DNA from: Tricholoma matsutake
Taxonomy: Eukaryota; Basidiomycota; Agaricomycetes; Agaricales; Tricholomataceae
Reading direction: 5' to 3'
DNA: 64,000 bases
Assembly: GCA_026075535.2 (NCBI GenBank)
Contig: AP026538.1
Location: forward strand, 14,578,337-14,642,336
Position numbers and translations under genes: made by a program
Notes under the pieces: generated by a model
The model's database searches: none
Seen by the model: only the letters and a program-made list of their open reading frames with translations
What the model was told of the DNA's origin: nothing
Shown here: in pieces, positions 1 to 11,269 of the stretch
How the letters are laid out: each line of letters opens with the position of its first letter
Position numbering within the stretch: position 1 is the first letter of the stretch

Positions 1-1
1 T

Positions 2-235
2 AAGTTATTTTTGACTCACAGAATCGTTAGGCATTATTGCGTTGCTCAAGCGCCTCTTGTCTTTTTCGCAGCAGGCGGTGCAACTTTTCTAGCAGGTCTC
101 AGTCTTTCGGAATCCGTCATCCAAGGTATTGGTCGATGGTCTTCTGCTACTTGGAAAATTTACATTCATGAAAATCCTGCTATTCGAGCAGAACAACAAC
201 TTGCTTCCCTTCAACTTCACTTACCTCATGCATGA
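2..235 (+). pseudogene. Tyrosine recombinase C-terminal fragment (window edge)
   Basis: An open frame runs in from the left edge and stops at 235. It resembles the last part of a fungal tyrosine recombinase (phage-integrase fold): a GGAT-FLAGLSLSESVIQ stretch, the GRWSS segment, then WKIYIHENP, where the Y is the position expected for the nucleophilic tyrosine. These enzymes cut and rejoin DNA through a 3'-phosphotyrosine. The arginine normally found just before GGAT appears replaced (FFAAGGAT), so the copy is probably dead. Only about 75 residues are visible and the body lies outside the window. The family call is from pattern memory of basidiomycete recombinases; whether it came from a Crypton-like transposon is inference. 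Confidence 0.5.
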
Positions 236-689
236 CACTTCTTTGCCATCTCCGCTTCATCCTCTTTGCTCCCACTTTTTTTTCACCTCCTCCATCCCCC
301 ACACACATCATTCATCAGCACCTTTTAGCTGCCCCACTCATCGTCTATTTATTTGGGGTCCTTCGTGGGCCTCAGTTTGCACTACCTTGGTTTCTTGAGC
401 AACGCAGCAGAGGTGTCATATCACAGCATGTGTGGGAATGGGTTCGGGTGCATGGAGTCACCATGCATCAAGGGTGCCTTCCGTGGGAATGGGATCAAAT
501 GCATGTTGTCAGCATGCATCGTGTCTGTGTCTGGTGTCAAGGACATGCTCTAAGCATGAATCAGGAGTGCCTCCTGTCTGGAGGGGATTGTTGGGTATGT
601 CAGGTCGGTCAGGTTCCATGAGTTACAAGGAAAATTGTAACAATTGCTGCACCCTTACATAACCTTACATGAAAGGGAGTAGTGTGGAG
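236..689. other. Non-coding stretch
   Basis: Short, overlapping open frames only, with no recognisable protein. The stretch holds loosely repeated words (GTGTCATATCACAGCATGTG-like and CATGCATC-rich) between the recombinase fragment and the gypsy relic. I see no gene. Confidence 0.4.
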
Positions 690-2820
690 GTGGGGAGAGC
701 AGCAGCAGACAGTGTTTGAGGAGTTGAAGAGGAAGTTTGTGGAGGGACCAATATTAGCCCCAGTGGATTTCACATGCACTTTATGAGTGGAATCAGATGC
801 ATCCAATTTTGCTACTGGAGCAGTATTATCAATGCTGTGCGAAGATGACAAATGGCATCCTTGTGCATATTTGTCCCAAGGGTTGAATGATGTGGAGAGG
901 AATTATGATGTGCATGACAAAGAGATGTTGGGGATAATATGAGCATTGGAGGCATGGAGGCATTATTTGGAGGGATGTACACATCAGATTGAGATCTGGA
1001 CAGATCATCAAAATCTGCAATACTTCATGTCCACTAAAAAGCTTAATTGCTGGCAAGCACGTTGGGCACTATTCCTATCATGTTTCAATTTTCACTTGGT
1101 CCACAAAGCGGGAAGCTTAATGAGGAAAGCAGATGCATTATCCAGATGTATTAATCATAAAAGGGGGGTGGAGGAGGACAATAAGAATGTTACCTTACTC
1201 AAACCCGAATATTTTTGCATTTGCGCTATGCATCAAGGGCATCTATTAATAGATAGCTCGGAAATGGAAATGTTGTCTAAAATTAGACAATGTTCAGAAA
1301 TGGACAATGAAGTAGTGGAAGCCATGAAAGCTCTGAAGGGAGAGAAGAAAGGTAATATTAAAGGAGATGAATGGGCTGAGGAACAAGGGTTGGTGTTGTT
1401 TCGAGGAAAAGTGTATGTACCGAAGGATCAGGATTTATGAAGGGAGATTGTCCGGTTACATCATAATATGCTGACTGCCGGACACCCAGGAAGATGGAAG
1501 ACATTGGAATTAGTAATGAGAAATTATTGGTGGCCCGGAATTTCGAAGTATGTGTTGGGGTATGTGGATGGATGTGATACGTGCATGAGGGGGAAGAAAT
1601 TTCCAGAGAAACCTGCAGGAAAGTTAATGCCGAACCCTATACCTAAAGCGCCATGGCGAGATATATCTGTGGATTTTATTACTGGATTACCTGAGGCTCA
1701 AGGGTACAATGCAATATTTGTAGTATGTGACCACTTCACAAAGGAGGTCCATATTATTCCTACTACTACAGAAACCTCATCATTGGGCTTGGTGCGCCTC
1801 TATCTAAATCAGGTATGGCAGTTACATGGGTTACCTGATAGCATTATCTTCAATCGTGGACCACAATTTGCTTCCACATTTATGTGAGAACTGAACAACA
1901 TATTTGGAATTCAAACTAAATTATCTACAGCATATCACCCACAGATCGATGGGCAGACAGAGAGAATGAACCAGGAGTTGGAGCAGTACCTACATATGTT
2001 TGTCAACTACTGACAAACCGACTGGCCCAAATGGCTGGCAATTGCTGAATTTTCTCACAATAACAAATTCCATTCAGCTACTCGTATGTCACCCTTTTTT
2101 GTGAATTATGGATATCATCCTCCCATGGGAGTAGAACCCAGAAGGGAAGTCAAAGTACAGTCGGTAGAAAACTTTGTATCTAAGATGCAAAAGGCAAAAG
2201 GTACAAGAGGAAGCAGAGGCGGCATTGAAGAAAGCACATTATGACATGATGCGACATGTGGATTGTACTCGAGCACGCGCTCCAGAGTACAAAGTTGGTG
2301 ACTTGGTGTGGCTAAGTACCAAGGACCTAAATATTCCATGACCTTCGAGGAAACTTACGGAGAAACAAGTTGGCCCATATGTGATCTCTAAAGTGATCTT
2401 GCCTAATACAGTAGTGCTAAAATTACCCCGATCATTCAAGATTGATCCCAAGATTAATATATCCTGCCTACACCCTTACCACCCACCCACTATTCATGGC
2501 CAACAAACTACTCTGCAACCTCCGATAATAGTAGAAGGTGCTCCAGAATACATAGTTGAAGAAATTCTAGACTCACGTCTTCGACCGAACAAATTGGAGT
2601 TCTTAATAAAGTGGAAAAACTATACCGACAAAAATAATTTGTGGGAGCCTGAAGAGAATTGTAAGCGAGCATGTAATGCAGTCGCAGAATTCTTTAAACA
2701 TTATCTGAATGCTCCGTGTTGCATTGCGAGAATGGTGTATGAGGGGATGAGATTCTGGCCTTACCAAAATTTCACAGAGGGGACAGATGCAATATTTTCT
2801 CGCCTGGAAGTCGAGGCATA
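690..2820 (+). pseudogene. pol: Ty3/gypsy pol relic: RNase H, integrase, chromodomain
   Basis: A 5'-truncated retrotransposon polyprotein. Order seen: RNase H (FEELKRKFVEGPIL from about 700, [26 protein letters not shown] near 1000), the integrase HHCC finger (LHHN..AGHPGRWKT, C-DTC near 1580), the integrase core (VDFITGLP near 1672, [18 protein letters not shown] near 1935-1990) and a C-terminal chromodomain (YIVEEILDSRLRPNKLEFLIKW, about 2550-2620). gag, protease and reverse transcriptase are missing. In-frame TGA codons lie at 784, 940, 1438, 1885, 2011 and 2339, mostly where the family has Arg. The integrase catalytic Asp in the S-D-RGPQF motif reads Asn (FNRGPQF near 1855). It cannot act by itself. 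Confidence 0.9.
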
Positions 2821-2832
2821 AAAGGGGGGTAA

Positions 2833-3234
2833 TGTTAGGAAACCACCCCATTACCTGATAAAATTTCATTTTTATTTCATTATGTTGAATTATGCTACAT
2901 TATGCCAAATGATGCTACACTTTGATAGCGTGAGAATTTTATTTTGCATGCATCAAGATGTACGTGCATGTACGCACACGTTGGTAACAACAATGTACAA
3001 TATATGTAACATAGTATATAAACCCTAAATATACACCTAGGGGACCCCAGTTGTGTTCTCTTAGGTATTCCACCTACGCTTGTGGTGTGAACGGCCTATC
3101 TCAACAAACTCACCTATTAATAACCCCTCACATCAAAACCATCAGTTCCCCAATCATGCGCATGGATCCCGACCCCTTCTTGTAGAGAGAACCCACACGG
3201 TCTTCGCTAGCAGATAGTGGGTATCACCCTAACA
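2833..3234 (+). repeat. LTR of the gypsy relic
   Basis: Follows a polypurine tract (AAAAGGGGGG, 2820-2829) directly downstream of the pol relic and opens with TGTTAG. A TATA-like box (AGTATATAAACCC) sits near 3012-3024. Two possible ends: CTAACA at 3229-3234 mirrors TGTTAG exactly; alternatively CTAGCA at 3207-3212, followed by TGGGTATCACC, which would then be a degenerate initiator-tRNA primer-binding site. No second copy is in the window, so the boundary is unresolved. Confidence 0.6.
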
Positions 3235-3250
3235 GCAAGCGGGGAAGCAA

Positions 3251-3460
3251 ATGTCGACAAGGTCAGGCTTGGGAATGATGAAACCACTGTGCAGGACTCA
3301 GAACACATCACCATTACCTGAGATTGATGTTAGCCAAAGAGTTGGATTAGTAGAGACTACTTTGGATGCACTGGAGGGAGGGCATGTTCAGCAGGATGCA
3401 GTTGGAGTCGACAATGATGGGAATCAGAGGGTTTGGCCTCCAAGGCAAAATCATAAATAA
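3251..3460 (+). pseudogene. Possible gag N-terminus after the LTR
   Basis: A 69-codon frame starting MSTRSG lies right after the LTR. If that LTR is also the 5' LTR of another (tandem or recombined) copy, this would be the first part of its gag. The frame ends quickly and no other gag or pol sequence follows before 5 kb. No domain is visible; the assignment rests on position only. Confidence 0.25.
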
Positions 3461-4990
3461 GGAAAACAATTAGATAGCTGAGAAAGTGCCTATCCTGATA
3501 GAATGAATACCTCTTGATGCAATCCCAAAGTTTTGAGACCATCCATTGCTCCAGTCCTTCAGAATGGCAGTGTGAAGTTGAGGCAGAACACACAACACAG
3601 GTTCCCATGGGTGGCCCACATCTTCAATTTTCCCAATCTGGTGGTGTGTTCAGGAAAATATTCCCAGTGTAGCAACAACGTCTCCTTAAATTACCGTTCA
3701 TCAAAACCCACTTCCTCATGTCCTGGTCTACCCTTCTGACTCTTTAAATCTACTCTAGGCTCCATTGGAATTGAAGTACATGCTTTTTGGGCCTAGGTGG
3801 CCCACTTCACGACCTAGCACTGTACAAGTTATTTCTTACAAATTTTGGCCTAGAAAATTGCATGTACTGTCAAAGGGCAGGAAATGGTCTCCCAGCGAGA
3901 ATATATGACCCTTGCCGCTTGCTTGGGTGTTTTGATGGGTAGACAAATGTCCTGAGATGTTGTGTAGACAGCAAAAATGGACAAAAAGCAACTTGATCAG
4001 GTTAGGTGGATGATTTGCCACATGGGCCACAAATATGGAGATGACCATGAAGTGGGCCACCAAGGGTTTTACCAAGTAGTTACTAACACAATCCTATATA
4101 TTTTGACCCTATTACATTGACATATATATTCTCTACTTCCCCAAATATTTGGGCAATCCTGTTATGCCCTACATCCCATGATTTCAATATCACATGCCTT
4201 TTAAGGAAACCAGCATTTCTGGGCTATCCCCGATCTTCGGGCATATTTTTAGAAACCACTATCACATGACTTCAGCTGCAGTTTTCTGATGTAGATGTGT
4301 CCTCTACAGGTACTCCTTTGGCACATAACAGATTAGCAGTAAGTGGCATCATTCATCCAAAAAGTGCCAAGTGGCCCACTAGACAGGGTGGCCCACTTCC
4401 TGACCTGGTACAGTAATTTTCTCCTCATGTTTGCCAGATTTTCACCTGGAAAAAAAAGAAACTCCTGCCTGTTTAGGTCAAGGGCACAGCCACTAATGGG
4501 GGTCTACCCTATCAACAGATTAAAGTTTATTTGAGGGTATAAGCGACATCGATGGCATGATGGCTGCCTGGCACCTCGGCAATTTCAGCTTTGATTGTCC
4601 GATTTATTCTATTCACCTCAATAAACGCTTATGGAAAGTCACCCAGTGTCACCCCCTTGGTTACACCCAACTACATAATTACACTTCAGACAGCTTCCCA
4701 TTCCTTTCAATATATATAATAATCCACCCATTTGAGGTCCGACATTGGTCTAGCAAAACAAATATATCCTGCAGTTTTGAGTTTTAGGACAATTGGTCAA
4801 CACAAAATGTTCCTCACATCAAATGGAGCATTTCTACAAGAGGAATGACTTTTCTGGCAAAATTGGACCTTCCTATTTTGGCTGCACAAAAGTATAGTCT
4901 CCAGTGACTTATATACATATATATCATGATAATTGATATAAGACTCTTCGAACGCTAGATCCCGGAAAGGGCACTTTTGTCTGGACAAAA
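3461..4990. other. Non-coding DNA with transposon scraps
   Basis: No credible gene. The words GGCCCACTTC-ACGACCT and GGCCCACTTC-CTGACCT (near 3798 and 4389) show a diverged internal duplication. At 4628-4644 the sequence CTTATGGAAAGTCACCC followed by AGT matches the right end of the Harbinger-type element at 25077-25899; no matching left end was found here, so it is an orphan end. Confidence 0.4.
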
Positions 4991-5022
4991 AAAACTTCTG
5001 ACCCAGGCTCCACGAGCATTAC

Positions 5023-5776
5023 TTACGTAGTCCGAGCTGTCGGGGGTGAGCTAAGGAACAGTTGCGTCCTATCGTGGTCCCAATCCGGGCCCCCGGGGCC
5101 CCGGCCTTGTACGTTACGACCAAATATTTTGCTGAACTCCGCTTCCCAGAACTGGTAGAATCGACATAGACCACCCGATAAAGCTTCGATAAACGTTAAC
5201 GACACAGTTGGTGTTTTGCCATCCATCATTTTAAATTTATCAAATTTTGATAAGTCATGCTCCTGATGTCGACTTGAAAGCTCTTGAAAGTGATGGTTCG
5301 CTAAATGCAGTGAAGCCTCAATAACAAATTTGGCGGGCCACGAGAACTCGCGAGAAGTCCGGAGGTTATAGCTCCCATAAGTATTCACATCGGGAGCATC
5401 CCTGAGCATCCAGAGCATCAACTTTTCAGGGCAACTGGTACAATTGAAGTAGATCGACTGTCATCTACATCATTGTTGTCTGACTACGGAGACTAGGCAA
5501 CTGGCTAGTTTTGTCATGTGACTGAAATTGGACGTTTCGCGTGTAAATTAGATATTTAGTCCGAAACTATAAGGACGACCTCTCCTGAAGTTTAATTTCA
5601 GTCACTTCACTGAAAGTATAATTTTCGGCAAAGTTTCCAGCGGACTGAGCCTTCTCTGTCTTACCCTTCTTACTCCCGATGTGAATCAAGAATTTTTTGG
5701 CAACGTGACCTACCGTGGCCCCTTGTAATTTACCGGTAATTTCAAGGTAATTTAGGCTGTGGAATATTTTCCGCAA
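5023..5776 (-). CDS. Hypothetical protein, probably two or more exons
   Basis: Two minus-strand frames, 5776-5567 (69 aa) and 5421-5023 (132 aa), lie in CpG-rich, non-repeat DNA and diverge from the DUF6534 gene at 5984. The first (KKFLIHIGSKKGKTEK then NFAENYTFSEVTEIKL) faintly recalls a C2-type beta sandwich. The second (TSREFSWPAKFVIEASLHLA then FIEALSGGLCRFYQFWEAEF) has normal composition but I do not recognise it. Whether they are exons of one gene is inferred from order and spacing; splice sites were not settled. The second frame ends in a low-complexity GRGPGGPDW tail that may be non-coding. Confidence 0.3.
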
Positions 5777-5983
5777 CCCTACTTACATAATTTTCTCGTT
5801 GCATAATTTTGACGCTCAACGTCTCTTGATGCAGCATCGGCTAAATCTCAGATCTCATGCTGTGCTACATGTGGAGCATTTCTATGTTGGCCTCAAATTT
5901 AAGAGGAAGCTCAGGATGCTAAACCAACTGGATTTCCCCCGTTGTTTGAAAATTGAGGCACCCCATTTCTCGTCTTTGGCGTA

Positions 5984-8110
5984 ATGGATATCGATATCGG
6001 TACTACATACGGGGCCAACTTGATTGGCCTTATCCTCGCTTCAGTGTTCGTGTGTTTCGATTTTACCTATCGATCACGATGGCTAACGTCATTCACGATT
6101 TAGATTATATGGTGTAACACTCCTGCAAACGTGAGCCTTCTCAATTTGACACGTCATTCTGCTTCATTAACGTTTCTGTGAAGATTCTCTTATTACAGGT
6201 ACCTATCCCACAATCAGAAACTCATGTCTTCGTAACGCTCAGTGGCACAGGCAATATCCTAGAGACAGTTTTTTCACTAAAGGCCTGGTGTGTACCTCGT
6301 ACTCTACTCATCAGCGAATGAATTAATATTAATGCGTATCATCTTAGGTTTTCGTTGTATGGTATGTAGTTGTCAACGTCAATCGTACAAATATTCTGGA
6401 ACGTCGACAGGTTTCTCGACACAGCGCAACTTGTGCTTATCAGCATTGACATGTATTGGTAAGTCTCACTCAGGCCAAAAGGTATTTCCCTGTTAAGGCC
6501 CCAGAGAAAGGCATCTGGTAACAAACTACAACAAGCCTGAAGTTTTGGGCAAGACAACATGGTGATTTTTACAGCGTCCTGTGTCGGCGCTCTGTTCCTG
6601 ATAAATTACCTGCTATAAATCATCCAGGAGTTCTAATGTGAGTCCCCCAATATGTGATGTTTGTGGAGTCTTACAATAGTATGATGCATAGTTACAAATT
6701 GATTGTAATGTACGTCATCTATTGGGCGAGTAAACTAAATGCCCACACTTTTGCCGCAGGGTCTCATCGGTCTCCTCGTCATATGGTAGTGATAAATGCT
6801 TGCACCGGGAAGAGAGTCAAGCTAATTGATTTTTTCAAGTTTCTTCGCTCGACGTGTCTGGTGTCGTATGTTCCCCTTCCATCTCTCCTGGCTGCTGTAC
6901 TCACTCATCTCCCCTTGTTTTACAGTATCAGGCAACATATGGATTACCGTCATTATTGTACGATGCTAGGTCAATCCAATTGTACAATCTAACAAGTCTA
7001 TCTTGGATAGGTAATTCTGGCTTTTGTGCATCTCAGTATGTGCAATTTTATTCGTTAGTACCAATGATTGGCTCATCAACCTCTGTAGGTCTGGGTATAG
7101 GTATACTTTACTATCGAGATAGTGCCCTCAACGCCTTTACAACCTTCAATCACAGTATCCACAGTAGAAGCGTGAGGACTCATTTCGTAGTGTCAACTTC
7201 GTTTACTGAGGATTTCGCTAGCTTCATCCTTATCGATACAAAGATGATCGATGCAAAGCTGCTTAGAGAATTAATTGTACAGTTATCGTAACATCAATCT
7301 GATTAGAATACTGATGGTTCATGAACTGCAGTGGCTTTTCAGTGTGGGTCTAGGAAGCGCTGCTGCCGCTGATGTGATTATTGCATGTGCTCTGTGCTAC
7401 TATCTCCTGAAAAATCGCACCCAATTTGAACGGTACGCTTCATCTAGGAACTTGGTCCAAGTAGAGTTTGACAGATTCATAGAACCAACTCGATTATTAT
7501 GACGTTAATTATGTACTCTCTAACGACAGGCTCAATCACGAGGTTCGTCCACTAGTTGAATGTCGTGTTGCTTCTACATATCCATTGTCGTGCAGTGTTA
7601 TTGCCTTCCTCTCGGTTGTCACAGTTAGTCCAGCTAATGCTCTTTTCCGCAGATTCTGATCATCATAAAAGTTTGTAACGTCACCAGGGACCAACGTTTG
7701 GCAGGCGTTATTTTGGATTCTTGGGAAATGTACGTCCATCCTTACATCAGTTATGCGGGCATCACTCAAGAAACACGGTTATCCAGGTTATGTCAACTCC
7801 TTACTATCATCGTTGAGTGATCTCCTCGCCCTGTACTTGCCTCATCCTCACGTTTTGGATGCCGGATAGCCTCAATAGTCGGGATTCTCTCCGTGAGCAA
7901 ATCGCCAGTCGCGATGCGATCCTTCAGCTATCATCAATTCCCACTACTTCGGCAATGACGAACCATAAACGAGGGAACAAGGGGCTCAGCGTTCATATAC
8001 AGACTGTGTCAAAGACCGATTATGCCTACCCAGCATCAACAGACGAGGTTAGTATGTTGTTCAATAGTCATCTATTGAGACTAATACGTGAGTACCAACA
8101 GGCAATATAA
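5984..8110 (+). CDS. DUF6534-family multi-pass membrane protein
   Basis: Intron-rich gene encoding a seven-helix-type basidiomycete membrane protein of unknown function. Pieces in order: TTYGANLIGLILASVFV joined to LYGVTLLQT (exons about 5984-6051 and 6104-6130), then VDRFLDTAQLVLISIDMYW (to about 6459), LVTNYNKPEVLGKTTW (about 6507-6556), an uncertain middle, WLFSVGLGSAAAADVIIA to QFER (ends 7432), TNSIIMTLIMYSLTTGSIT (7483-7542), SVIAFLS (from 7596), VTSPGTNVWQALFWILGK (from 7672), YVNSLLSSL (7787-7811) and NSRDSLREQIASRDAI to the end (7870-8110). LDT-LI-YW, TNY, GSAAAADV and YVNSLL-LNSR are hallmarks of the family. The introns resolved are about 40-58 bp with GT-AG ends and keep frame, so the gene looks intact. 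Exons between 6560 and 7320 are not settled. It is the best candidate for a working host gene here. Confidence 0.75.
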
Positions 8111-9421
8111 AAACAACTGCCTCTTGATCATTATTACTGCTCCTGCATTGTTTTGGAAATTCGTTCCGAAAGAGGAGGGGACTTATAACCGTACTACTAG
8201 TATACTAGAACTTCACCCCTGGGTCAGAGTTTGAAATTATATACTGGTGTTATGGAATATATGGGAGGTGCTCAAGAACCTCCCACCCTCAAATGCAACT
8301 TTGACAACTGAATATTCCAGTGCTGACCGGATCCACTATGCACCTAACCCAGGACTCGATCAGTGAGACGCAATGAAAACAACAACAACAACCATCACCA
8401 CTTGCAAGCAGAATATGTGATGTTGTTGTTGGCGTTAGTGTCAAAGGTCTGTCACACTGTGTGTGTCACAGTGTGTTTGGTGTGTGTGAAACCTCACATA
8501 AATAAGGCTCCAACTGCAGGCTATTACGTGCTTTTCATACATAAAAGCACTGTAGTGACAGGTAATTACAGACCTCAGCCTGACTTGCACTAATGGGCTG
8601 TTGCTGCGCACGGCATGTACAAGTTCTGTTCAAGAGGAACACAGGTAGATTCCAATGATCGCATTTGTATTAGGTTCAGCGCCATACTTTCATAGACTAA
8701 GGACTGTCCTGTCAGCAACCCATCATGGTACCATACCTGTGATGACCCGTGCGGTGAAATGATCCGCCGCATAGTATATCATACCTCTCAAGTCATACCT
8801 TCGACGGACGTTCCTAGACATAAGTTCCCGCGCCAACATCTCCTGAACAAACTTGAAGGCATCTTCCCCCTAAGTTCCGAGTTCTCAGTATTGAGATTTG
8901 AGAATGAGGTTTATCCCTCGACTCGCATTCTCTTCACACACAGGGGTCCCGATCCGCCCGCGCGGGTATGATGTCACCTATATATTGCAGGTGCTGCGGC
9001 ACAGATAGATCGGATGAGACATAAGTAGAGCCATCCCATACTGTACATACCTCCTTCTCAATAAATTGAGAACTCGGAAATTGCTCGGAAATGGGCCTTT
9101 ATTTTTGCTGCTGGTCGAAATAGCTGATTTCCTAGAGATATGCTCGTAGTGTTTTGTACAAATCTAATCTAAGTATACATGCTAATACTTCTGGGAGCGG
9201 AAGCGACTGGCCGGAATCCAAAATGAGAACCTAACGGAAGACCTCCTCTCGGATTCCAACCCAATCGAAAACGGGGGTGAGCTGAGATATGACTACGGTA
9301 ACCCATAGCTATGTCTCTGCTCATTAGTCTGAGTACATAGATTTCGATCTGCAAAACATTCTTCAGTCAAAAACATGCACCGTACGTGACCACTCGATAG
9401 CCTTATGCTAAATACAGAGCT
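8111..9421. other. Intergenic region, no recognised gene
   Basis: CpG-containing unique-looking DNA. Frames up to 76 codons are present on both strands (for example 8759-8971, +) but none has a recognisable domain or convincing splice context. A run of AACAACAACAACC near 8380 and GT-rich words near 8450-8480 are simple-sequence. Confidence 0.35.
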
Positions 9422-10060
9422 TCATGTCGCGTTTACTTGAAATAGACACTGATCGGAGAAAACTGCAGGCAGTGGGCGGGCGGGCGAAAGAAAATGGTGT
9501 TGCAATCGATGCAACAACTGAGAACGTAAGGAGCGAAGATCTAGTAAACTGGAACGGTGGAAGTGAAACGACACCATCACATGATCTCGACACGTCATCA
9601 TTCCATCCGTGCAAAACACGTGTACACTGCACTCGTGCCTCGCTCGTCTACCTCCACAATTAACAATAGGGACACCAGCAGGGGTTAACAGAAGCGCCAA
9701 AGCGCCATCCTCGATATGTTCGAACAACCTCAACAGTGTTGGGATGTTCTTGATGCGAGATGACAATAGATGGAAAATTTATGCTTGAGGCGTTCCCGCT
9801 GATCCTCACTGAACGCGAGTTTTGCCACAACGTCAAGAAAGACGTATTTTTCGTGAGTCTCCATTTCTAGTGTACCGCTAATGAACTACGCCTGTGGCCC
9901 CATGAGCGAGTTCTGAAGAATGCACTAGTGTCATATATTTGTTTGAGGAAATTGATGGAGTCAGATCAACGACTCCTGATGGAGGAATCACCTGAAGAAA
10001 GGTGGCAGGAACCGGAGAATCGTAAATTGAAACTGCAGGTACATAAGTAGTCGTCTGCTT
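9422..10060 (-). pseudogene. Fungal protein-kinase-like relic with frameshifts
   Basis: Reading leftward on the minus strand: after an acceptor-like TACCTGCAG comes DSPVPATFLQVIPPSGVVDL, then LVHSSELAHGATGVVH, which looks like the glycine-rich ATP loop. A one-base shift near 9880 leads to SGTLEMETHEKYVFLDVVAK (the K would be the ATP-anchoring lysine) and LAFSEDQRERLKHKFSIYCH. A second shift near 9750-9757 leads to IKNIPTLLRLFEHIEDGALA then LLLTPAGVPI (hinge region). Further on, VLHGWNDDV may be a ruined catalytic loop (HGD). I recall this layout from basidiomycete kinase-like proteins; no intron explains the two shifts, so I call it a pseudogene. A sequencing error cannot be excluded. Confidence 0.55.
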
Positions 10061-10110
10061 TCAGAGAGCAGTTCGATTATCTGCTGCATTCCCGCATGAT
10101 GTTAGAAGCA

Positions 10111-10572
10111 TCAAAGGCTAGATGTATATAGTTGACAAACCGCAAACTGACTGTCTGCCATCTTATTTCTACTCACTCGACTTGCACTGTGACCGCGACC
10201 GCGACCCCCCGACCCCTCACCCGATCTTTGCTCCCACCTTGATTCACGTCCCTTCCCTTTCTTATCATCTCTTTTGGCATTCCCGTCGTCCATATCGCCT
10301 TGATCCTCATTTCCGTCGCTGTCGCCTTCAGAAGGACGAGGGACATCTTTTGGGAGTTTATTGAATCGGTCCAATGCGTCTTTGACGCATATATAGATCC
10401 CGATGTGCAGATTACCATCATGATAACCAGGATTTTTTTTTGAGGCCATGGGGCTTATAGAGGTCTGACAGAAACAACGTTTGGGTCTCCCGGTGTCGAA
10501 CGGCAACATACTCGTGGTTACCAGAATGTAAGATAAGTAACGTATGCATCCACGCGCACGGCCTGAGCCCAT
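10111..10572 (-). CDS. Hypothetical, charged low-complexity C-terminus
   Basis: A 153-codon minus-strand frame just upstream of the kinase relic. The N-terminal half has mixed composition (YILVTTSMLPFDTGRPKRCF); the C-terminal half is strongly charged (DSDGNEDQGDMDDGNAKRDD then GKGRESRWEQRSGEG). Such linkers occur in fungal regulatory proteins, so it could be an upstream exon of the kinase gene, but no junction was found. It may equally be a chance frame. Confidence 0.25.
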   Translation of the reverse strand: MGSGRARGCIRYLSYILVTTSMLPFDTGRPKRCFCQTSISPMASKKNPGYHDGNLHIGIYICVKDALDRFNKLPKDVPRPSEGDSDGNEDQGDMDDGNAKRDDKKGKGRESRWEQRSGEGSGGRGRGHSASRVSRNKMADSQFAVCQLYTSSL

Positions 10573-10939
10573 GTGAGACGTATTGAGATCAACGTAAATC
10601 GACGACAGGCATCGTAGAGAAAGTCAAACCTGTTGCAGGTAATTTCGGGACGTAAGCTCCTTGGCCGTCGGATCGAGTCTTGGTAACAATCTAGAAGAGT
10701 CCCTAGGGCCTAGATCCATCATATTCGACTAGCGGAAGTTTCCAAGGGTGATCGTCGCCATCGGGACCATCGGGGCCCGACCAACGGACGGGTTGAAAAA
10801 TACGGTGTGCTTCGTAGACCGGCAATCACATAGCCTCTCCCTTGCATCTCTCCCATGGAAACAGAATGTCGGTATGTGCTTCTCTCTTGATGCCTTGCAT
10901 AACTTCATCATCATCACCTCGGACTGTTAGACAGTACTC
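10573..10939. other. Intergenic region, no recognised gene
   Basis: Two overlapping frames of about 60 codons on opposite strands (10729-10917 and 10748-10930), neither recognisable. Composition is CpG-rich and host-like. Confidence 0.3.
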
Positions 10940-11269
10940 TTAATCTCCCAAAGAGCTTAGGTTAGGTCCTTGAACCTCCGTAACGGCGCGCAGCAACGTC
11001 CTCAGCTCCTCCGCCCCCAAAAAACTAATCTGACAAATTCGCTTGCTTGCTTGCTCGTCGCCTTCGTCTTCGTCTTCAGATGGGTTTATGAATTGGAGGT
11101 GGCACCCATCTGTTATGACAAAATGACGGTTGGAAGAAGCCATCGTCCAAAAAAGCACAAGTCCAAGTCTTAACTTGAAGGAGGGGGGGTCAAAATGAGA
11201 GAGAAGTGGCTGGCGTGCAGTAAGCAGCAGTAGTAACATTGTATAGTAAGCCCGTTGAGCCATCTTCAT
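10940..11269 (-). CDS. Hypothetical small protein
   Basis: A 109-codon frame. An internal methionine gives a more natural start (MASSNRHFVITDGCHLQFIN), followed by an acidic stretch (PSEDEDEGDEQASKR) and FLGAEELRTLLRAV. I do not recognise a family. It lies in CpG-rich DNA without repeats, which fits a host gene, but no intron or conserved domain supports it. Confidence 0.3.
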   Translation of the reverse strand: MKMAQRAYYTMLLLLLTARQPLLSHFDPPSFKLRLGLVLFWTMASSNRHFVITDGCHLQFINPSEDEDEGDEQASKRICQISFLGAEELRTLLRAVTEVQGPNLSSLGD

